Below are positions 1-9,202 of a stretch of DNA of 54,926 nucleotides, one piece after another (the first letter of the stretch is position 1; every line of letters starts with the position of its first letter). The notes beneath the pieces are model-generated. The model saw nothing but the letters and a program-made list of their open reading frames with translations. It searched no databases and was not told the DNA's origin. A program made the position numbers and the translations under genes. Source of the stretch: Saprospiraceae bacterium (lineage in GTDB: Bacteria; Bacteroidota; Bacteroidia; Chitinophagales; Saprospiraceae); assembly GCA_022844565.1 (NCBI GenBank), contig JALHLK010000035.1, forward strand, positions 1 to 54,926, in the 5' to 3' direction.

Positions 1-116
1 TTCACAAATCCACCTAAAGAAATCGCCGTACACGTAAGTACATACGGTGGTGTGAGAGGACGACAAAGGTTATACTTTTTCTTACTGAAATCTATTACCT
101 TTGTCTCCTACTTAAT
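1..116 (+). mobile_element. Group II intron, 3' end (domain V/VI-like hairpins)
   Basis: Bases 21-50 form a hairpin with a CCGTA/TACGG helix around a TAAG loop, and are followed by GGTGGTGTGAGAGG. This is the layout of the domain V region after the reverse-transcriptase ORF of bacterial group II introns. Bases 58-108 form a second long hairpin: GGA (58-60) and GACAAAGGT (62-70) pair with ACCTTTGTC (97-105) and TCC (106-108). This looks like domain VI. The following CTACTTAAT resembles the usual intron 3' terminus, so the intron probably ends near 116. The catalytic triad of domain V is not perfectly canonical here. The RT/maturase ORF would lie upstream, outside the window. Confidence 0.65.
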
Positions 117-632
117 TACAAAAAAACTGCAAAATCCAATTACTGCGTTAAAAGTTTAAAAGTGTCCTCACTGTTTATCAAAACTATAATAATATTCTCT
201 TAGCTGGTGAACGGAGGCCCCAGGTTAGAGCTAAAATCGTTTGCTACGATTTCTTAACGCTCTTCATGTATTTTTTTCACTACGAAAATGAGTTTTTAGA
301 ACTCCCCTCTACTTGTATTTGACAAAAAGTTACAACAATTTAGAGGTTAGACGTTATTTCGAGAGAAATTGGCCAAAGATAATGAAATACTTGCAAAGGT
401 TGGATTACCCAAGAAAAATAAAATTGTTCATAGTAAATAAGTTTTTGACAAACAATGATTTCCGAAACGTACATTTCGCATAAAAAAAGTATAAAAATAA
501 TTCGAAAGGCGTAAATATATTGAATTATGAAATGAAAATCTCATAGACTTAACTCCCATGTTTTTTTTCTCCCCAATTTCTTTCCTCCTTTCCCGTAACT
601 TTCCTATCATTGCATCAGTTATACTAATCAAT
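117..632. other. Intergenic stretch downstream of the group II intron
   Basis: No intact gene is visible over these 516 bases. There is an AT-rich background, a short reading frame that looks like the tail of a lost gene (351-440), and the leader of the next gene. The + strand ORF of the next gene opens at 558, but its first 25 residues are not signal-like and are better read as upstream sequence. Confidence 0.5.
351..440 (+). pseudogene. Possible 3' remnant of an unidentified coding sequence
   Basis: An open frame begins right after an in-frame TAG, has no start codon, and runs to TAA at 438-440. It encodes about 29 residues, with a lysine-rich, protein-like tail (REKLAKDNEILAKVGLPKKN). Its composition looks more coding than the flanks. 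It may be the tail of a gene interrupted by the group II intron or deleted during its insertion. The family is not recognised, and chance cannot be excluded. Confidence 0.2.
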
Positions 633-1070
633 ATGAATAAGCTTTCTTACTTAATAATATTATTCCTTTTTGTACAGACTACTTCAGCGCTGGGACAAAG
701 TGACATATGGAAAACACTTAGTAAAATTACTTACAAAAAAGAGTATGATGAAATGATGGGTTTTCGTGTCGACAAACCTGTATTTGGTCCTGAGGTGGTA
801 GAGTTGGGAGGAAAAGAAATCACGGTAAAAGGGTATATCATTCCGATAGAAGGTTATAAGTCACATAAAGAGTTTATTTTTTCGGCTTTTCCATATGCAT
901 CGTGTTTTTTTTGTGGTGCAGCAGGACCAGAGACAATTATGGAAGTTGTTGCTAAGGAACCGATCAAATATACAGATGAACCGATAACCATCAAAGGGAA
1001 GCTCACTTTAAATTCGAAAGATATTAATAAATTGATGTATCGTTTGAGTGAAGTTGTAAAAGTCAAATAA
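633..1070 (+). CDS. Secreted DUF3299-like protein
   Basis: Predicted exported protein of 145 residues of unknown function. The start chosen is ATG 633, because it places a clean signal peptide (MNKLSYLIILFLFVQTTSALGQ) at the N terminus; the ORF itself opens 25 codons earlier. The mature part has the pattern seen in DUF3299-type proteins: a conserved GYIIPIEG strand, then a SCFFCGAAGPE segment with two cysteines two residues apart, then a strand-rich end. The cysteine pair could bind a metal or be redox active; that is inference. The next gene, a small membrane protein, follows after 1 base, so the two are probably cotranscribed. The family assignment rests on these motifs only. Confidence 0.7.
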   Translation: MNKLSYLIILFLFVQTTSALGQSDIWKTLSKITYKKEYDEMMGFRVDKPVFGPEVVELGGKEITVKGYIIPIEGYKSHKEFIFSAFPYASCFFCGAAGPETIMEVVAKEPIKYTDEPITIKGKLTLNSKDINKLMYRLSEVVKVK

Positions 1071-1071
1071 T

Positions 1072-1359
1072 ATGGGTTTTCCGGATCAAAGTGCATCGTT
1101 CTTTAATAATCGGAATTTAGCAATTGCTTTGCTTACTGAAGCGGTGATACTTTTGTCTATTTGGCTTTATGATGAATATTTAGGGCGACTGGTCACGGTC
1201 ATTGCTGTGGTAGTGCCTTTGGGAGTTCTTGTAGTAAGCCTAATTGCAGAAATTATTGAAAAGTCTAATATATCTAAGAGGTATTTTTTATTCATTTTGG
1301 CATTGATATTGTTACCATTACTAATGTGGATTATTTTTTATATGGCAAATAAGGGTTGA
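1072..1359 (+). CDS. Small three-helix membrane protein, unknown function
   Basis: This 95-residue protein has three hydrophobic segments at about 17-32, 37-58 and 70-92, separated by short charged turns (DEYLGR; EKSNISKR). It has no signal-peptide cleavage site and no recognisable motif. It starts one base after the stop of the DUF3299-like gene, which points to translational coupling and a shared envelope role. No family can be named from sequence alone. The ATG at 1072 is the only reasonable start. Confidence 0.6.
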   Translation: MGFPDQSASFFNNRNLAIALLTEAVILLSIWLYDEYLGRLVTVIAVVVPLGVLVVSLIAEIIEKSNISKRYFLFILALILLPLLMWIIFYMANKG

Positions 1360-1428
1360 TACTTTAGTAAAAGCATCGTAACTTGTCGTATATATAATTT
1401 TGTTGTTAATGATTATCAAATAGTTATA

Positions 1429-4050
1429 ATGTATATCATAAGATATTTTGTACCTTTTTTTACGCTGATTTTATTACACCTCTCCCTTTTTGGGCAAGAA
1501 AAATATTGTGATACAGATGCAAAAATGGATTTGCACGACAAAATCCATCCATTACACAAAAAAAATATTAAAGAATCTTTCAATATTTTTAGTAAAAATC
1601 AGGCCTTAGAAAACAGATCTTTGACAAGCTCAAAGGTTATACCTGTTCATGTCATCGTCGTCCACAAACCAAGGCAACCCATAGGCGAGGGGGGGAATAT
1701 TCCTAACAATTTGATTATTGACCAGATAGAAGCTTTAAATAGGGATTTTAATCGTGAAAACGGAGACAGTACAAATACACCAGCTATGTTTTCAAGATCA
1801 AAAATGGACGTTGTGTTTTGTTTGGCAAAAATTGACCCTTTTGGAAAGCCTACAGACGGTATAACTCGATATGCTACCAGCTTGCCTTTTGAAGCTAATG
1901 AATTCACGATCAAAGAATCTAGTGGGTGGGCTAGGCAAGATTATTTAAATATTTGGGTTACAGAGTTGGATGGTAAGTTGGGATTTGCTTATATACCAGC
2001 CTTAACATCATTGCCTGATGAAATTTTGGACGGAGTTGTTTTGGATTATAGAGTGGTAGGAAATGGAATAGCTAATCCCCGTTTTGGACTGGGTAGGGTA
2101 GCCGTACATGAAGTAGGTCATTATCTAGGATTGCAGCATGTCTATGCTTCAAAAGGCTGTGAGGATGATGACGGGCTAGAAGATACTCCAAGGCAAGACA
2201 GTGCAAGGGTCGGTTGTCCATCGCATCCTAGTATAAGTTGCGGAAATCAAGGGGATATGTTTATGAATTATATGGATAATACCAATGATAGTTGCAGGAA
2301 TGCATTTACAAAATTGCAAGTAGATTATATGAATGCTATACTTAATAGTGTTAGACAGTCAGTAACGATCTCTGGTCGATCGCCTGAGTGTAGCAGAATA
2401 GCACCATTGATCATAATGGGTAGTGCAACCACCCTTCCGAAATGTGCTGGGGATAAAACTGGGTCTTTAGAGATTTTTATACAAGGAGGGCGGGGACCTT
2501 ACCGATATTTTTTGCAAGACAAAGAATCAAGTTCCAATATTTTCAGGGAATTGACTGCGGGTGTATATAGGGTGAAAGTCATCGATGCGGTTGGAAATAT
2601 TGATAGTGCAAGGTATACAATTTTTGAGCCCGATCCGCTCGATATTAAGTTAGAATCTTTTGTATACTCAGGATGCTCCATAGCAAATGATTCATTAACC
2701 ATAAAAGTGAATGGAACAGGTGGTGTAGTAAACTTTATCGGATACAACTTCACCTTGGGTAATGAAACCAATAGAACGGGAAGATTTACAAAAGTGAATG
2801 CAGGTGTGAATAAAATTTTCATCAGAGATTTTAACAACTGTAGAGATAGTTTAGTACTCGAAGTACCTCAAAAGCAATATTTGGATACCATCCCTACTTT
2901 AGTGAAAGTTCCAACTTGTCGAGGGGATGTGGATGGGCAAATTAGGGTTCTTGCACCTTCACCTATTTTTCAATATTTTATAGATAATAAGTCCATAAAA
3001 GATGGTAATCTGACAAACTTGTCGTCTGGATCATATGAAATGAAAGTCATTAGTGATAAGAGTGGGTGTATTTATGAAAAGAAAATTTCGATTATTGATC
3101 CACCTGTTTTAAAAATAGATGATGTGCTGACACAGCAAGTGCCATGCGTTTTGCCAGATACGAGCAAAATTGTTATAATGGCTAGTGGTGGATTAGGTGG
3201 CTTTCAATACACCATAGACAGTACTTGGAAGATAGATAATGTGTTTAAGGGTCTTGGTACGGGTATTTTTAATGTAAGAGTGAAAGACCGTAATGGCTGT
3301 GAGGTTAGGTACAATAGAACAGTTGCTGTAACTCAAGTAGGTGGTATGTTCGGAATGTTTGAAGCTTTTGATGCTTTTTGTGATGATAATAGTTCTGGAA
3401 GAATAGTCTTGAATGCATCGGGAGGATCTGGTTCTTACAATTATTACTTAAATGGAAATGTGAGTTCGAGAGATATAAGAAACTTAAAACCAGGAAATTA
3501 CAACGTGACAATTGAAGATAGAGTTTCTAGATGTCTTCAGAATAGAACACTACAAATTAAGACTCAAGCTCCGATGAGGGTTAATATTCAGCAGACCATT
3601 ATTAATCCCAATCAAACAGTTCAGATTATTTTTGCAGTGCAAGGAGGTTTACCACCATATTTATACTCAATAGATAATGGAGCAAGTTTTAAATCAATTC
3701 CGATATTTGATCAATTGCCATCAGGTAGTTATACCATAACCGTCATTGATAATAATAATTGCAGAGTTAATGTTACGGTCAAACTTACCAGTACCTTTGA
3801 AGAGCAATATGGTCAAATTTTGACGTATCCTAATCCTTTTGAAGATGTGATTAGATTAGAATTGCCAGAAGGAGTTGCTTTCCCCATTGATGTAGATTTA
3901 TATGATTTGAATGGAAGGTTGATTAAAACAAGTATTCACAATAATAAGCTAATAGAAATTAATGATTTAGGAGAATTAAAATCCGGAGTTTATATTTTGA
4001 ATGTCAAGAATGAAACTGCCAAGATAAATATTAGAGTTGTGAAGTATTAA
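1429..4050 (+). CDS. Secreted M43-type zinc metalloprotease with SprB-like repeats and T9SS sorting domain
   Basis: Cell-surface or secreted protease of 873 residues. Residues 1-22 form a signal peptide ending near LFGQ. The catalytic domain (about 70-315) carries HEVGHYLGLQH, with zinc ligands H227, H231 and H237 and catalytic E228. Downstream is a methionine-turn-like segment (MNYMDN). This is the pappalysin-like M43 signature. Residues about 325-780 are a series of roughly 80-residue modules of the form GGxGPYxYxLD...G.Y.V.V.D, as in SprB repeats of gliding Bacteroidota. The C terminus (about 795-873) is a T9SS type A sorting domain (YPNPFEDVIRLELP ... GVYILNVKN). The substrate is unknown. 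Confidence 0.9.
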   Translation: MYIIRYFVPFFTLILLHLSLFGQEKYCDTDAKMDLHDKIHPLHKKNIKESFNIFSKNQALENRSLTSSKVIPVHVIVVHKPRQPIGEGGNIPNNLIIDQIEALNRDFNRENGDSTNTPAMFSRSKMDVVFCLAKIDPFGKPTDGITRYATSLPFEANEFTIKESSGWARQDYLNIWVTELDGKLGFAYIPALTSLPDEILDGVVLDYRVVGNGIANPRFGLGRVAVHEVGHYLGLQHVYASKGCEDDDGLEDTPRQDSARVGCPSHPSISCGNQGDMFMNYMDNTNDSCRNAFTKLQVDYMNAILNSVRQSVTISGRSPECSRIAPLIIMGSATTLPKCAGDKTGSLEIFIQGGRGPYRYFLQDKESSSNIFRELTAGVYRVKVIDAVGNIDSARYTIFEPDPLDIKLESFVYSGCSIANDSLTIKVNGTGGVVNFIGYNFTLGNETNRTGRFTKVNAGVNKIFIRDFNNCRDSLVLEVPQKQYLDTIPTLVKVPTCRGDVDGQIRVLAPSPIFQYFIDNKSIKDGNLTNLSSGSYEMKVISDKSGCIYEKKISIIDPPVLKIDDVLTQQVPCVLPDTSKIVIMASGGLGGFQYTIDSTWKIDNVFKGLGTGIFNVRVKDRNGCEVRYNRTVAVTQVGGMFGMFEAFDAFCDDNSSGRIVLNASGGSGSYNYYLNGNVSSRDIRNLKPGNYNVTIEDRVSRCLQNRTLQIKTQAPMRVNIQQTIINPNQTVQIIFAVQGGLPPYLYSIDNGASFKSIPIFDQLPSGSYTITVIDNNNCRVNVTVKLTSTFEEQYGQILTYPNPFEDVIRLELPEGVAFPIDVDLYDLNGRLIKTSIHNNKLIEINDLGELKSGVYILNVKNETAKINIRVVKY

Positions 4051-4613
4051 CTTTTAGGGTAAATGTGATTAAACATTTTATTAAATACGACTTGTGAAAA
4101 GTCATCAAGCCCATAAATACCATACACACTATTCATTTATGTTCTTTTGTCTTGATACATGACTAAGCGATGCTTTAGCAAAATTGTGATACGAGATCAC
4201 AATTTAGTGAAGGAACCGAAGAAAACTTTCTGAGGGGTACCAAAAAATCAAGGCTTTAACCAAAAAAACTAAAATCACTTCATAAAACCTAAATTTGAAA
4301 AACTCGCATAAATTTTGAACTTCGATTAGTAGTCAATATGTTATAATACAATATCATTTTTATTTTATAGTATTAGGTGCTCAAACAGTTTCAAATTTTT
4401 AACGGTTTTATTCCGTAATTTTTTAACGTATTTTTGATTAAGGCCACTCCAAGAATAAGCCTAAATTAATTATATAAGAATTTTTTTTCGCATAGAAATC
4501 GACATAGAAGCCCTTTTTTTAATGCTAATAGCTAACTGCTCACGGCTAACAGCCTTAAACCTATTATCCATTAAAATCATCGTAGAACCAATTTTTGAGT
4601 AAATCAACTAAAA
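4051..4613. other. Intergenic region with interspersed hairpin repeats
   Basis: About 560 bases separate the convergent protease and mgsA genes, and no ORF is supported. It contains one copy of the two-hairpin interspersed repeat (4163-4243), an AT-rich middle, and an AGCTAA-rich segment (4521-4558) that resembles one at 10818-10875. The last of these can fold on itself and may help terminate the two genes. Confidence 0.6.
4163..4243 (+). repeat. Interspersed two-hairpin repeat, copy 1
   Basis: GCGATGCTTTAGC is followed by a strong hairpin, AAATTGTGAT-ACGA-GATCACAATTT, then AGTGAAGGAACC and a weaker second stem. The layout (core AATTG/CAATT stem followed by TTAG and a purine-rich GAAC-like motif) is shared with copies at 9853-9960 and 22642-22750. 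The loop-proximal bases differ but keep base pairing. Confidence 0.5.
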
Positions 4614-4985
4614 TCATAACTCTTTTTCCATTCCCCATAATAAATATTGACCTGCTTTAGGATTGGTTGCAAGTGGAATATTATACACATCGGCCAATCT
4701 TAAGAGCATTTGTACGTCAGGTTCATGAGGATGTTTTTCGAGCGGATCTCTGAAGAAAATTACTGCATCAAGTTTTCCTTCTGCCACCATAGCGGCAATT
4801 TGGGCATCACCACCCCTTGGCCCACTCAGTAATTTATGTACATCGAAGCCTTCTTGTTCGATAAATTTTCCTGTTGTACCTGTGGTGTATACATTACATT
4901 TTTCTAATATATGTCTATTTTTATTTACAAAGGAAACCATTTCAGGTTTTTTACCATCATGTGCGATAAGTGCTATGTTTTTCAT
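4614..4985 (-). CDS. mgsA: Methylglyoxal synthase
   Basis: Converts dihydroxyacetone phosphate to methylglyoxal plus phosphate in the cytoplasm, a bypass that relieves phosphosugar stress. The 123-residue protein has the family motifs: ALIAHD near the start (H9), the phosphate-binding TGTTG (35-39), SGPRGGDAQ with D60 matching the catalytic aspartate, FFRDP (D80) and HPHEPD (H87, D90). It is shorter than the 152-residue E. coli enzyme, lacking terminal extensions but not core motifs. The start ATG is only 5 bases after a TAAATTTG box (4998-4991, minus strand), so the transcript may have almost no leader. It is convergent with the M43 protease. Confidence 0.93.
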   Translation of the reverse strand: MKNIALIAHDGKKPEMVSFVNKNRHILEKCNVYTTGTTGKFIEQEGFDVHKLLSGPRGGDAQIAAMVAEGKLDAVIFFRDPLEKHPHEPDVQMLLRLADVYNIPLATNPKAGQYLLWGMEKEL

Positions 4986-4990
4986 GAATT

Positions 4991-4998
4991 CAAATTTA
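4991..4998 (-). promoter_or_regulatory. Bacteroidota -7 box (TAAATTTG) of mgsA
   Basis: On the minus strand TAAATTTG matches TAnnTTTG and ends 5 bases before the mgsA ATG. No good TTTG -33 element is visible at the usual distance, so the promoter call rests on the -7 match and position only. Confidence 0.4.
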
Positions 4999-5045
4999 AT
5001 TTTATCGAAATTTCATAATTTGTTCGTAAGGGAAACATATTATTC

Positions 5046-5053
5046 TATATTTG
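5046..5053 (+). promoter_or_regulatory. Bacteroidota -7 box (TATATTTG) of the S9 peptidase gene
   Basis: TATATTTG lies 20 bases before the start codon at 5074. A TTTG at 5019-5022 lies 23 bases upstream of it, a little longer than the usual 18-21 base spacing. Confidence 0.45.
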
Positions 5054-5073
5054 ATTTCTAAAATAGATATTTA

Positions 5074-7875
5074 ATGATGCAAAGTAAGGTATATTTTCTA
5101 AAAAGTGTGGTTCTGTGTTTTATGGTTTTGTTATTTTCAAATGCATATTCACAGGGGAAAAAAATTATGAATTCTTCTGTTTATAAAGAATGGAATCGAA
5201 TATCTGATGAAAAAATATCTTCGGATGGTAAATGGGTACTTTATACGCTCAGTACAGAGGAAGGTGATGATCGTACTGTTTTATACAATACAATAACAGG
5301 GATCGAAAAAAGGTTTTCTCGATTGACAAATGTATTACTATCTAACGATGGAAAGTTATTGACCGCCATGATTACCCCATCAAAAGAACACGTTAAAGAC
5401 TTAAGACGAAAAAAGACAAAAAAAGAAGATTTGCCTAAAGATTCACTTTTTGTTTATCTACCAGAATTAGCGAGAGAGTATAAATTCTCCAAAGTTTCGG
5501 ATGTTAAGAAATCGAAGTATTATAGTGATTTTGTTGCTTTTAAAATGGAAACACCTGATTATAAAAAAGATACTTTGATGGCAAAGGTGGATATCAAAAA
5601 ACAAAGTAAAGATAATGGCAATCACCTAATATTATTCAATGCACTAGCGAATACTTTTGATACAATAAAATATGTTAAAGAGTTTGAAATTGCACTCAAA
5701 TCACCCGCTGTTTTTGCCCATACTGCTGGACCGGATAGTTTAAATAATTTTCAACTCATCAAGTTTAATCAAACAAATAAAGAAAAATTAGTAATCTCTG
5801 CGATAAAATTGGTAGATATTAAAATGCATAGTAATGAAGTAGGAGATAGGCTCATAGGTATTGTGTGCCAAGATACCACAAAAAATCAGATACTTGATAG
5901 ATCAGTTTATTATTGGGCGCAGAGTGCAGGTGATTTCAAAGAGTTGGTTAGTTCAAGCCACCCAGGCATTCCTTCAGGATGGTATATTCCGGATTTTACA
6001 CCGGTGAGTTTTTCTAAAAATTCATCAACAATATATCTAGGATTTGCTCCAAAACCGATTTTGGCCGATACGAGTGCGCTTGATGAAGAAATAGTACAAG
6101 TCGAAGTATGGAATTATAAAGATCCAGTGTTATACACCACCCAAGAGGTTCGAATAAATCAAGATAGAAAAAAGACTTATACCTTCGCCATTGATACAGA
6201 CGAAAATCGATTAATGCAGGTAACAAAAGAAGGCATGGAAGATTTGATACGAAATAAGAATGGAAGTCCTAACGCGCTTTTGGTACAAGACCGGCTTACA
6301 TACGGCATAGAAGCTACATGGAAAGGAGGGGCTCTATCAAATGTATATAAATATGACATGGGTACTGGAAATCATACCATCATAGCTACAAAGAAAGACA
6401 TTAGCCCAAGAATTTCCCCATCAGGAAAGTTTGCTACTTGGTTTGATTCGGATAGCTTACTTTGGAAAATTTACACTTTCGAAAATAATTTGGTGAAAAC
6501 TTTAATTTCTGATGAAAAAATAGTTTTCGCTGACGAATTAAATGATGTACCTGATCAGCCTAGTAGTTATGGTCTTGCAGGATGGACAAAAAATGATGAA
6601 GAGGTCCTGATTTATGATCGCTACGATATTTGGGCAATTAATCCAAATAATAATACAAAAAAGAAACTCACCAATGGTCGTCAAAATAAGATGGTATATA
6701 GGTACATTCATTTGGATGAAGAAAATGAAGAAATCTTGTTGAATCAACCAATTTTGTTGCGATTATTTGATGAGCAAACAAAAGAATCAGGATATGGATC
6801 TTTTGATAAAGCAACTAACAAAGTTACGGTATTAGAAAAGGGGCCTTTTTCTTATAGTAACCGAGTAATGAAGGCAACCAATTCAACTGAAATAATTACA
6901 AAGAGAGAAAATTTCACTGTATTTCCAGATATTGTATTATCCGATCTAAAAATGGCAAGTTTCAAAAAAATCTCTAATGCAAATCCACAGCAGTCTGAAT
7001 ACAATTGGGGTAATATCGAATTATTTAAATGGGCGAATGAAGCTGGAGAGAAATTGGAGGGCCTACTTGTTAAGCCGGAAGGATTTGACCCAAAGAAAAA
7101 GTATCCCTTGATTGTCAATTTTTATGAAAGGAGTGCGGATGGATTATATACCCACAAAGCACCTTATGCGGGCAGATCTACCATCAGTTATAGTTACTAT
7201 GCAAGTAAAGGTTATTTGATATTTAACCCTGATATCACCTATCGGTTAGGGTATCCAGGAGAATCATGTTATGAGGATTTGATGACAGGTGTAACGGCTT
7301 TAACGAAGTTAGGTTTTGTAGATACCACAAAGATGGGGTTACAAGGACATAGTTGGGGAGGCTATCAAGTATCGTACCTACTCAACAAAACAAATAAGTT
7401 TGCTTGTGCTGAATCAGGCGCTCCAGTGGTAAATATGACCTCTGCATATGGAGGTATACGATGGGAAAGTGGTATGAGTAGAATGTTCCAATACGAAAAG
7501 ACGCAAAGTCGTATCGGTAAAACTCTTTGGGAAGCACCAGAATTGTATATCAGCAACAGTCCATTATTTGAATTACCAAAATCCAATACACCCGTATTGA
7601 TCATGCATAATGACAATGATGGAGCAGTGCCTTGGTATCAAGGAATAGAGTATTATATGGCGTTAAGAAGATTGGGAAAACCAGCTTGGTTACTTAATTA
7701 TAATGGCGAGCCACATTGGCCAGTGAAATGGCAAAATAGACTAGATTTCAATATTAGAATGGAACAGTTTTTTGATCATTACTTGATGGGAAAATCTTTG
7801 CCTTCTTGGATGAAAAATGGTGTACCTGCCATCAATAAAGGAGTGGTGACTGGATATGAAGGTTATATAAAGTAA
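5074..7875 (+). CDS. Exported S9 family peptidase (prolyl oligopeptidase / DPP-like)
   Basis: A serine peptidase of 933 residues, likely periplasmic, that cleaves oligopeptides. A signal peptide spans residues 1-27 (ends SNAYSQG). Residues about 30-640 are a strand-rich beta-propeller-type region. Residues about 660-915 are the alpha/beta-hydrolase domain with GHSWGGYQ (nucleophile S760), NDNDGAVPW (D849) and GEPHWP (H881), giving the complete Ser-Asp-His triad. The size is typical for the large S9 proteins of Bacteroidota. The gene stands alone: the neighbour downstream is convergent with a gap of only 2 bases. The start is the first of two adjacent ATGs. Confidence 0.92.
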   Translation: MMQSKVYFLKSVVLCFMVLLFSNAYSQGKKIMNSSVYKEWNRISDEKISSDGKWVLYTLSTEEGDDRTVLYNTITGIEKRFSRLTNVLLSNDGKLLTAMITPSKEHVKDLRRKKTKKEDLPKDSLFVYLPELAREYKFSKVSDVKKSKYYSDFVAFKMETPDYKKDTLMAKVDIKKQSKDNGNHLILFNALANTFDTIKYVKEFEIALKSPAVFAHTAGPDSLNNFQLIKFNQTNKEKLVISAIKLVDIKMHSNEVGDRLIGIVCQDTTKNQILDRSVYYWAQSAGDFKELVSSSHPGIPSGWYIPDFTPVSFSKNSSTIYLGFAPKPILADTSALDEEIVQVEVWNYKDPVLYTTQEVRINQDRKKTYTFAIDTDENRLMQVTKEGMEDLIRNKNGSPNALLVQDRLTYGIEATWKGGALSNVYKYDMGTGNHTIIATKKDISPRISPSGKFATWFDSDSLLWKIYTFENNLVKTLISDEKIVFADELNDVPDQPSSYGLAGWTKNDEEVLIYDRYDIWAINPNNNTKKKLTNGRQNKMVYRYIHLDEENEEILLNQPILLRLFDEQTKESGYGSFDKATNKVTVLEKGPFSYSNRVMKATNSTEIITKRENFTVFPDIVLSDLKMASFKKISNANPQQSEYNWGNIELFKWANEAGEKLEGLLVKPEGFDPKKKYPLIVNFYERSADGLYTHKAPYAGRSTISYSYYASKGYLIFNPDITYRLGYPGESCYEDLMTGVTALTKLGFVDTTKMGLQGHSWGGYQVSYLLNKTNKFACAESGAPVVNMTSAYGGIRWESGMSRMFQYEKTQSRIGKTLWEAPELYISNSPLFELPKSNTPVLIMHNDNDGAVPWYQGIEYYMALRRLGKPAWLLNYNGEPHWPVKWQNRLDFNIRMEQFFDHYLMGKSLPSWMKNGVPAINKGVVTGYEGYIK

Positions 7876-7877
7876 GC

Positions 7878-9191
7878 CTAAAAATATCTCCTCATCATAT
7901 CATAGTATTCTACAATAGATTGATCGACCATGATGTCTCGACCTCTAAGTGGTTTTCGTAGATAAATACCTTCTAGTGTTTTACAACGGGAAAGTGCAAC
8001 ATAGGTTTGACCAAAGTCAAAAGCGCCTCTGCCCATGTCTATAATCACTTTTTCGAATGTTTTACCTTGGCTTTTATGGATGGTAATTGCCCAGGCTAGT
8101 CGTACAGGTAGTTGGTTAAACCGGCCTACCACCGTTGTTTCTATATTTTTTACATCTTTATCTTTAATGTTGTATTTGATGATTTCCCATTCTTCATAAA
8201 ATACTTTAAAGATTTTTTCTTCACCATCGTCATCCATTATCGAAACAGAAATGACATCTTTTTCTAATTCGGTGACAATACCTATGGAGCCATTGACATA
8301 TTTGCGATCAACATCATTTTTGATGAACATGACTTGTGCACCTTTTTTTAAAGTCAAAATACTTTCAGTAGGGAAGAGCTGTGGTGCAAATTCACCATCT
8401 ATTTTTGCTTGATAGGTGAGCGTAGGCTCTTTTATTTTGTCTAATTCGATACGATTAATACTATCCGCAGTTGTATTAACAGAACATAGATAGATAAAAT
8501 ATCGCGTATCTTCTGGCAAATCTACGTATCTTTCATTGAGTGTGTAAAAATCATCTTCTTCTACTTCTCCCGTTCGTATATTGTCTAGTATGTTGATGAA
8601 GAAACGTTCAGATTGTCGGTATACAGTTTGTAATTCGATCATCTTTAAGGAAAAACCTTCCAACTTGTTTTGGAAGACCTGAGCAGAAAAGAAATAAGGA
8701 GAATCGTAATATAGTTTAAAATATTGCCGCTCAAAGTCAGATCCCAATACTGGTGGTAATTGAAATAAATCGCCAAAAAATATCATTTGAACACCTCCAA
8801 AAGGGGCATTCACAGACCTGTTTTTCCTTAGGAAAGTATCAATATTATCAATCATATCTGCTCTGACCATCGATATTTCATCGATAATGATACATTCTAG
8901 ATTGACGAATAATTTGAAATTTTTTCTTTTTTCTATATCGGTTTTATTGATCATTCTTGGTGGAAAACCAAAGAAAGAGTGGATGGTTTGACCTTTTACA
9001 TTCAGTGCAGCTATACCCGTAGGAGCCAACACTGCTGCGCGTTTTTTTGTAGTATTCCTGAATAAGTTGAGTAGTGTAGACTTACCCGTTCCTGCTCTAC
9101 CTGTAATGAAAAAATGCTCGCTTGTCGTTTCAAGTTGATTGAGAATAGCCTTAAATTCATGGCCTAAAGCAAGTGGAGTATTCTTAAACAA
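7878..9191 (-). CDS. PIF1/RecD2-like AAA family helicase
   Basis: Predicted 5'-3' DNA helicase of superfamily 1B, 437 residues. An early Walker A (GRAGTGKST, about 31-39) and a DEIS Walker B (about 100-106) are followed by a GDLFQLPPV motif III and a C-terminal UvrD_C_2-type segment (AWAITIHKSQGKTFEKV ... YVALSRC). This set is the PIF1 family core without extra C-terminal domains. The start is TTG (9191-9189); no ATG precedes the Walker A motif, and an upstream stop prevents extension. It follows the phosphoribosyltransferase gene after 11 bases, so the two probably form an operon. The likely role is genome maintenance. Confidence 0.88.
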   Translation of the reverse strand: MFKNTPLALGHEFKAILNQLETTSEHFFITGRAGTGKSTLLNLFRNTTKKRAAVLAPTGIAALNVKGQTIHSFFGFPPRMINKTDIEKRKNFKLFVNLECIIIDEISMVRADMIDNIDTFLRKNRSVNAPFGGVQMIFFGDLFQLPPVLGSDFERQYFKLYYDSPYFFSAQVFQNKLEGFSLKMIELQTVYRQSERFFINILDNIRTGEVEEDDFYTLNERYVDLPEDTRYFIYLCSVNTTADSINRIELDKIKEPTLTYQAKIDGEFAPQLFPTESILTLKKGAQVMFIKNDVDRKYVNGSIGIVTELEKDVISVSIMDDDGEEKIFKVFYEEWEIIKYNIKDKDVKNIETTVVGRFNQLPVRLAWAITIHKSQGKTFEKVIIDMGRGAFDFGQTYVALSRCKTLEGIYLRKPLRGRDIMVDQSIVEYYDMMRRYF

Positions 9192-9202
9192 TCTTAAGTT
9201 AT

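Noticed and set aside
428-631. A 67-codon minus-strand frame at the leader of the DUF3299-like gene
   Set aside because: AT-rich, no motif, and overlaps the likely promoter of the + strand gene.
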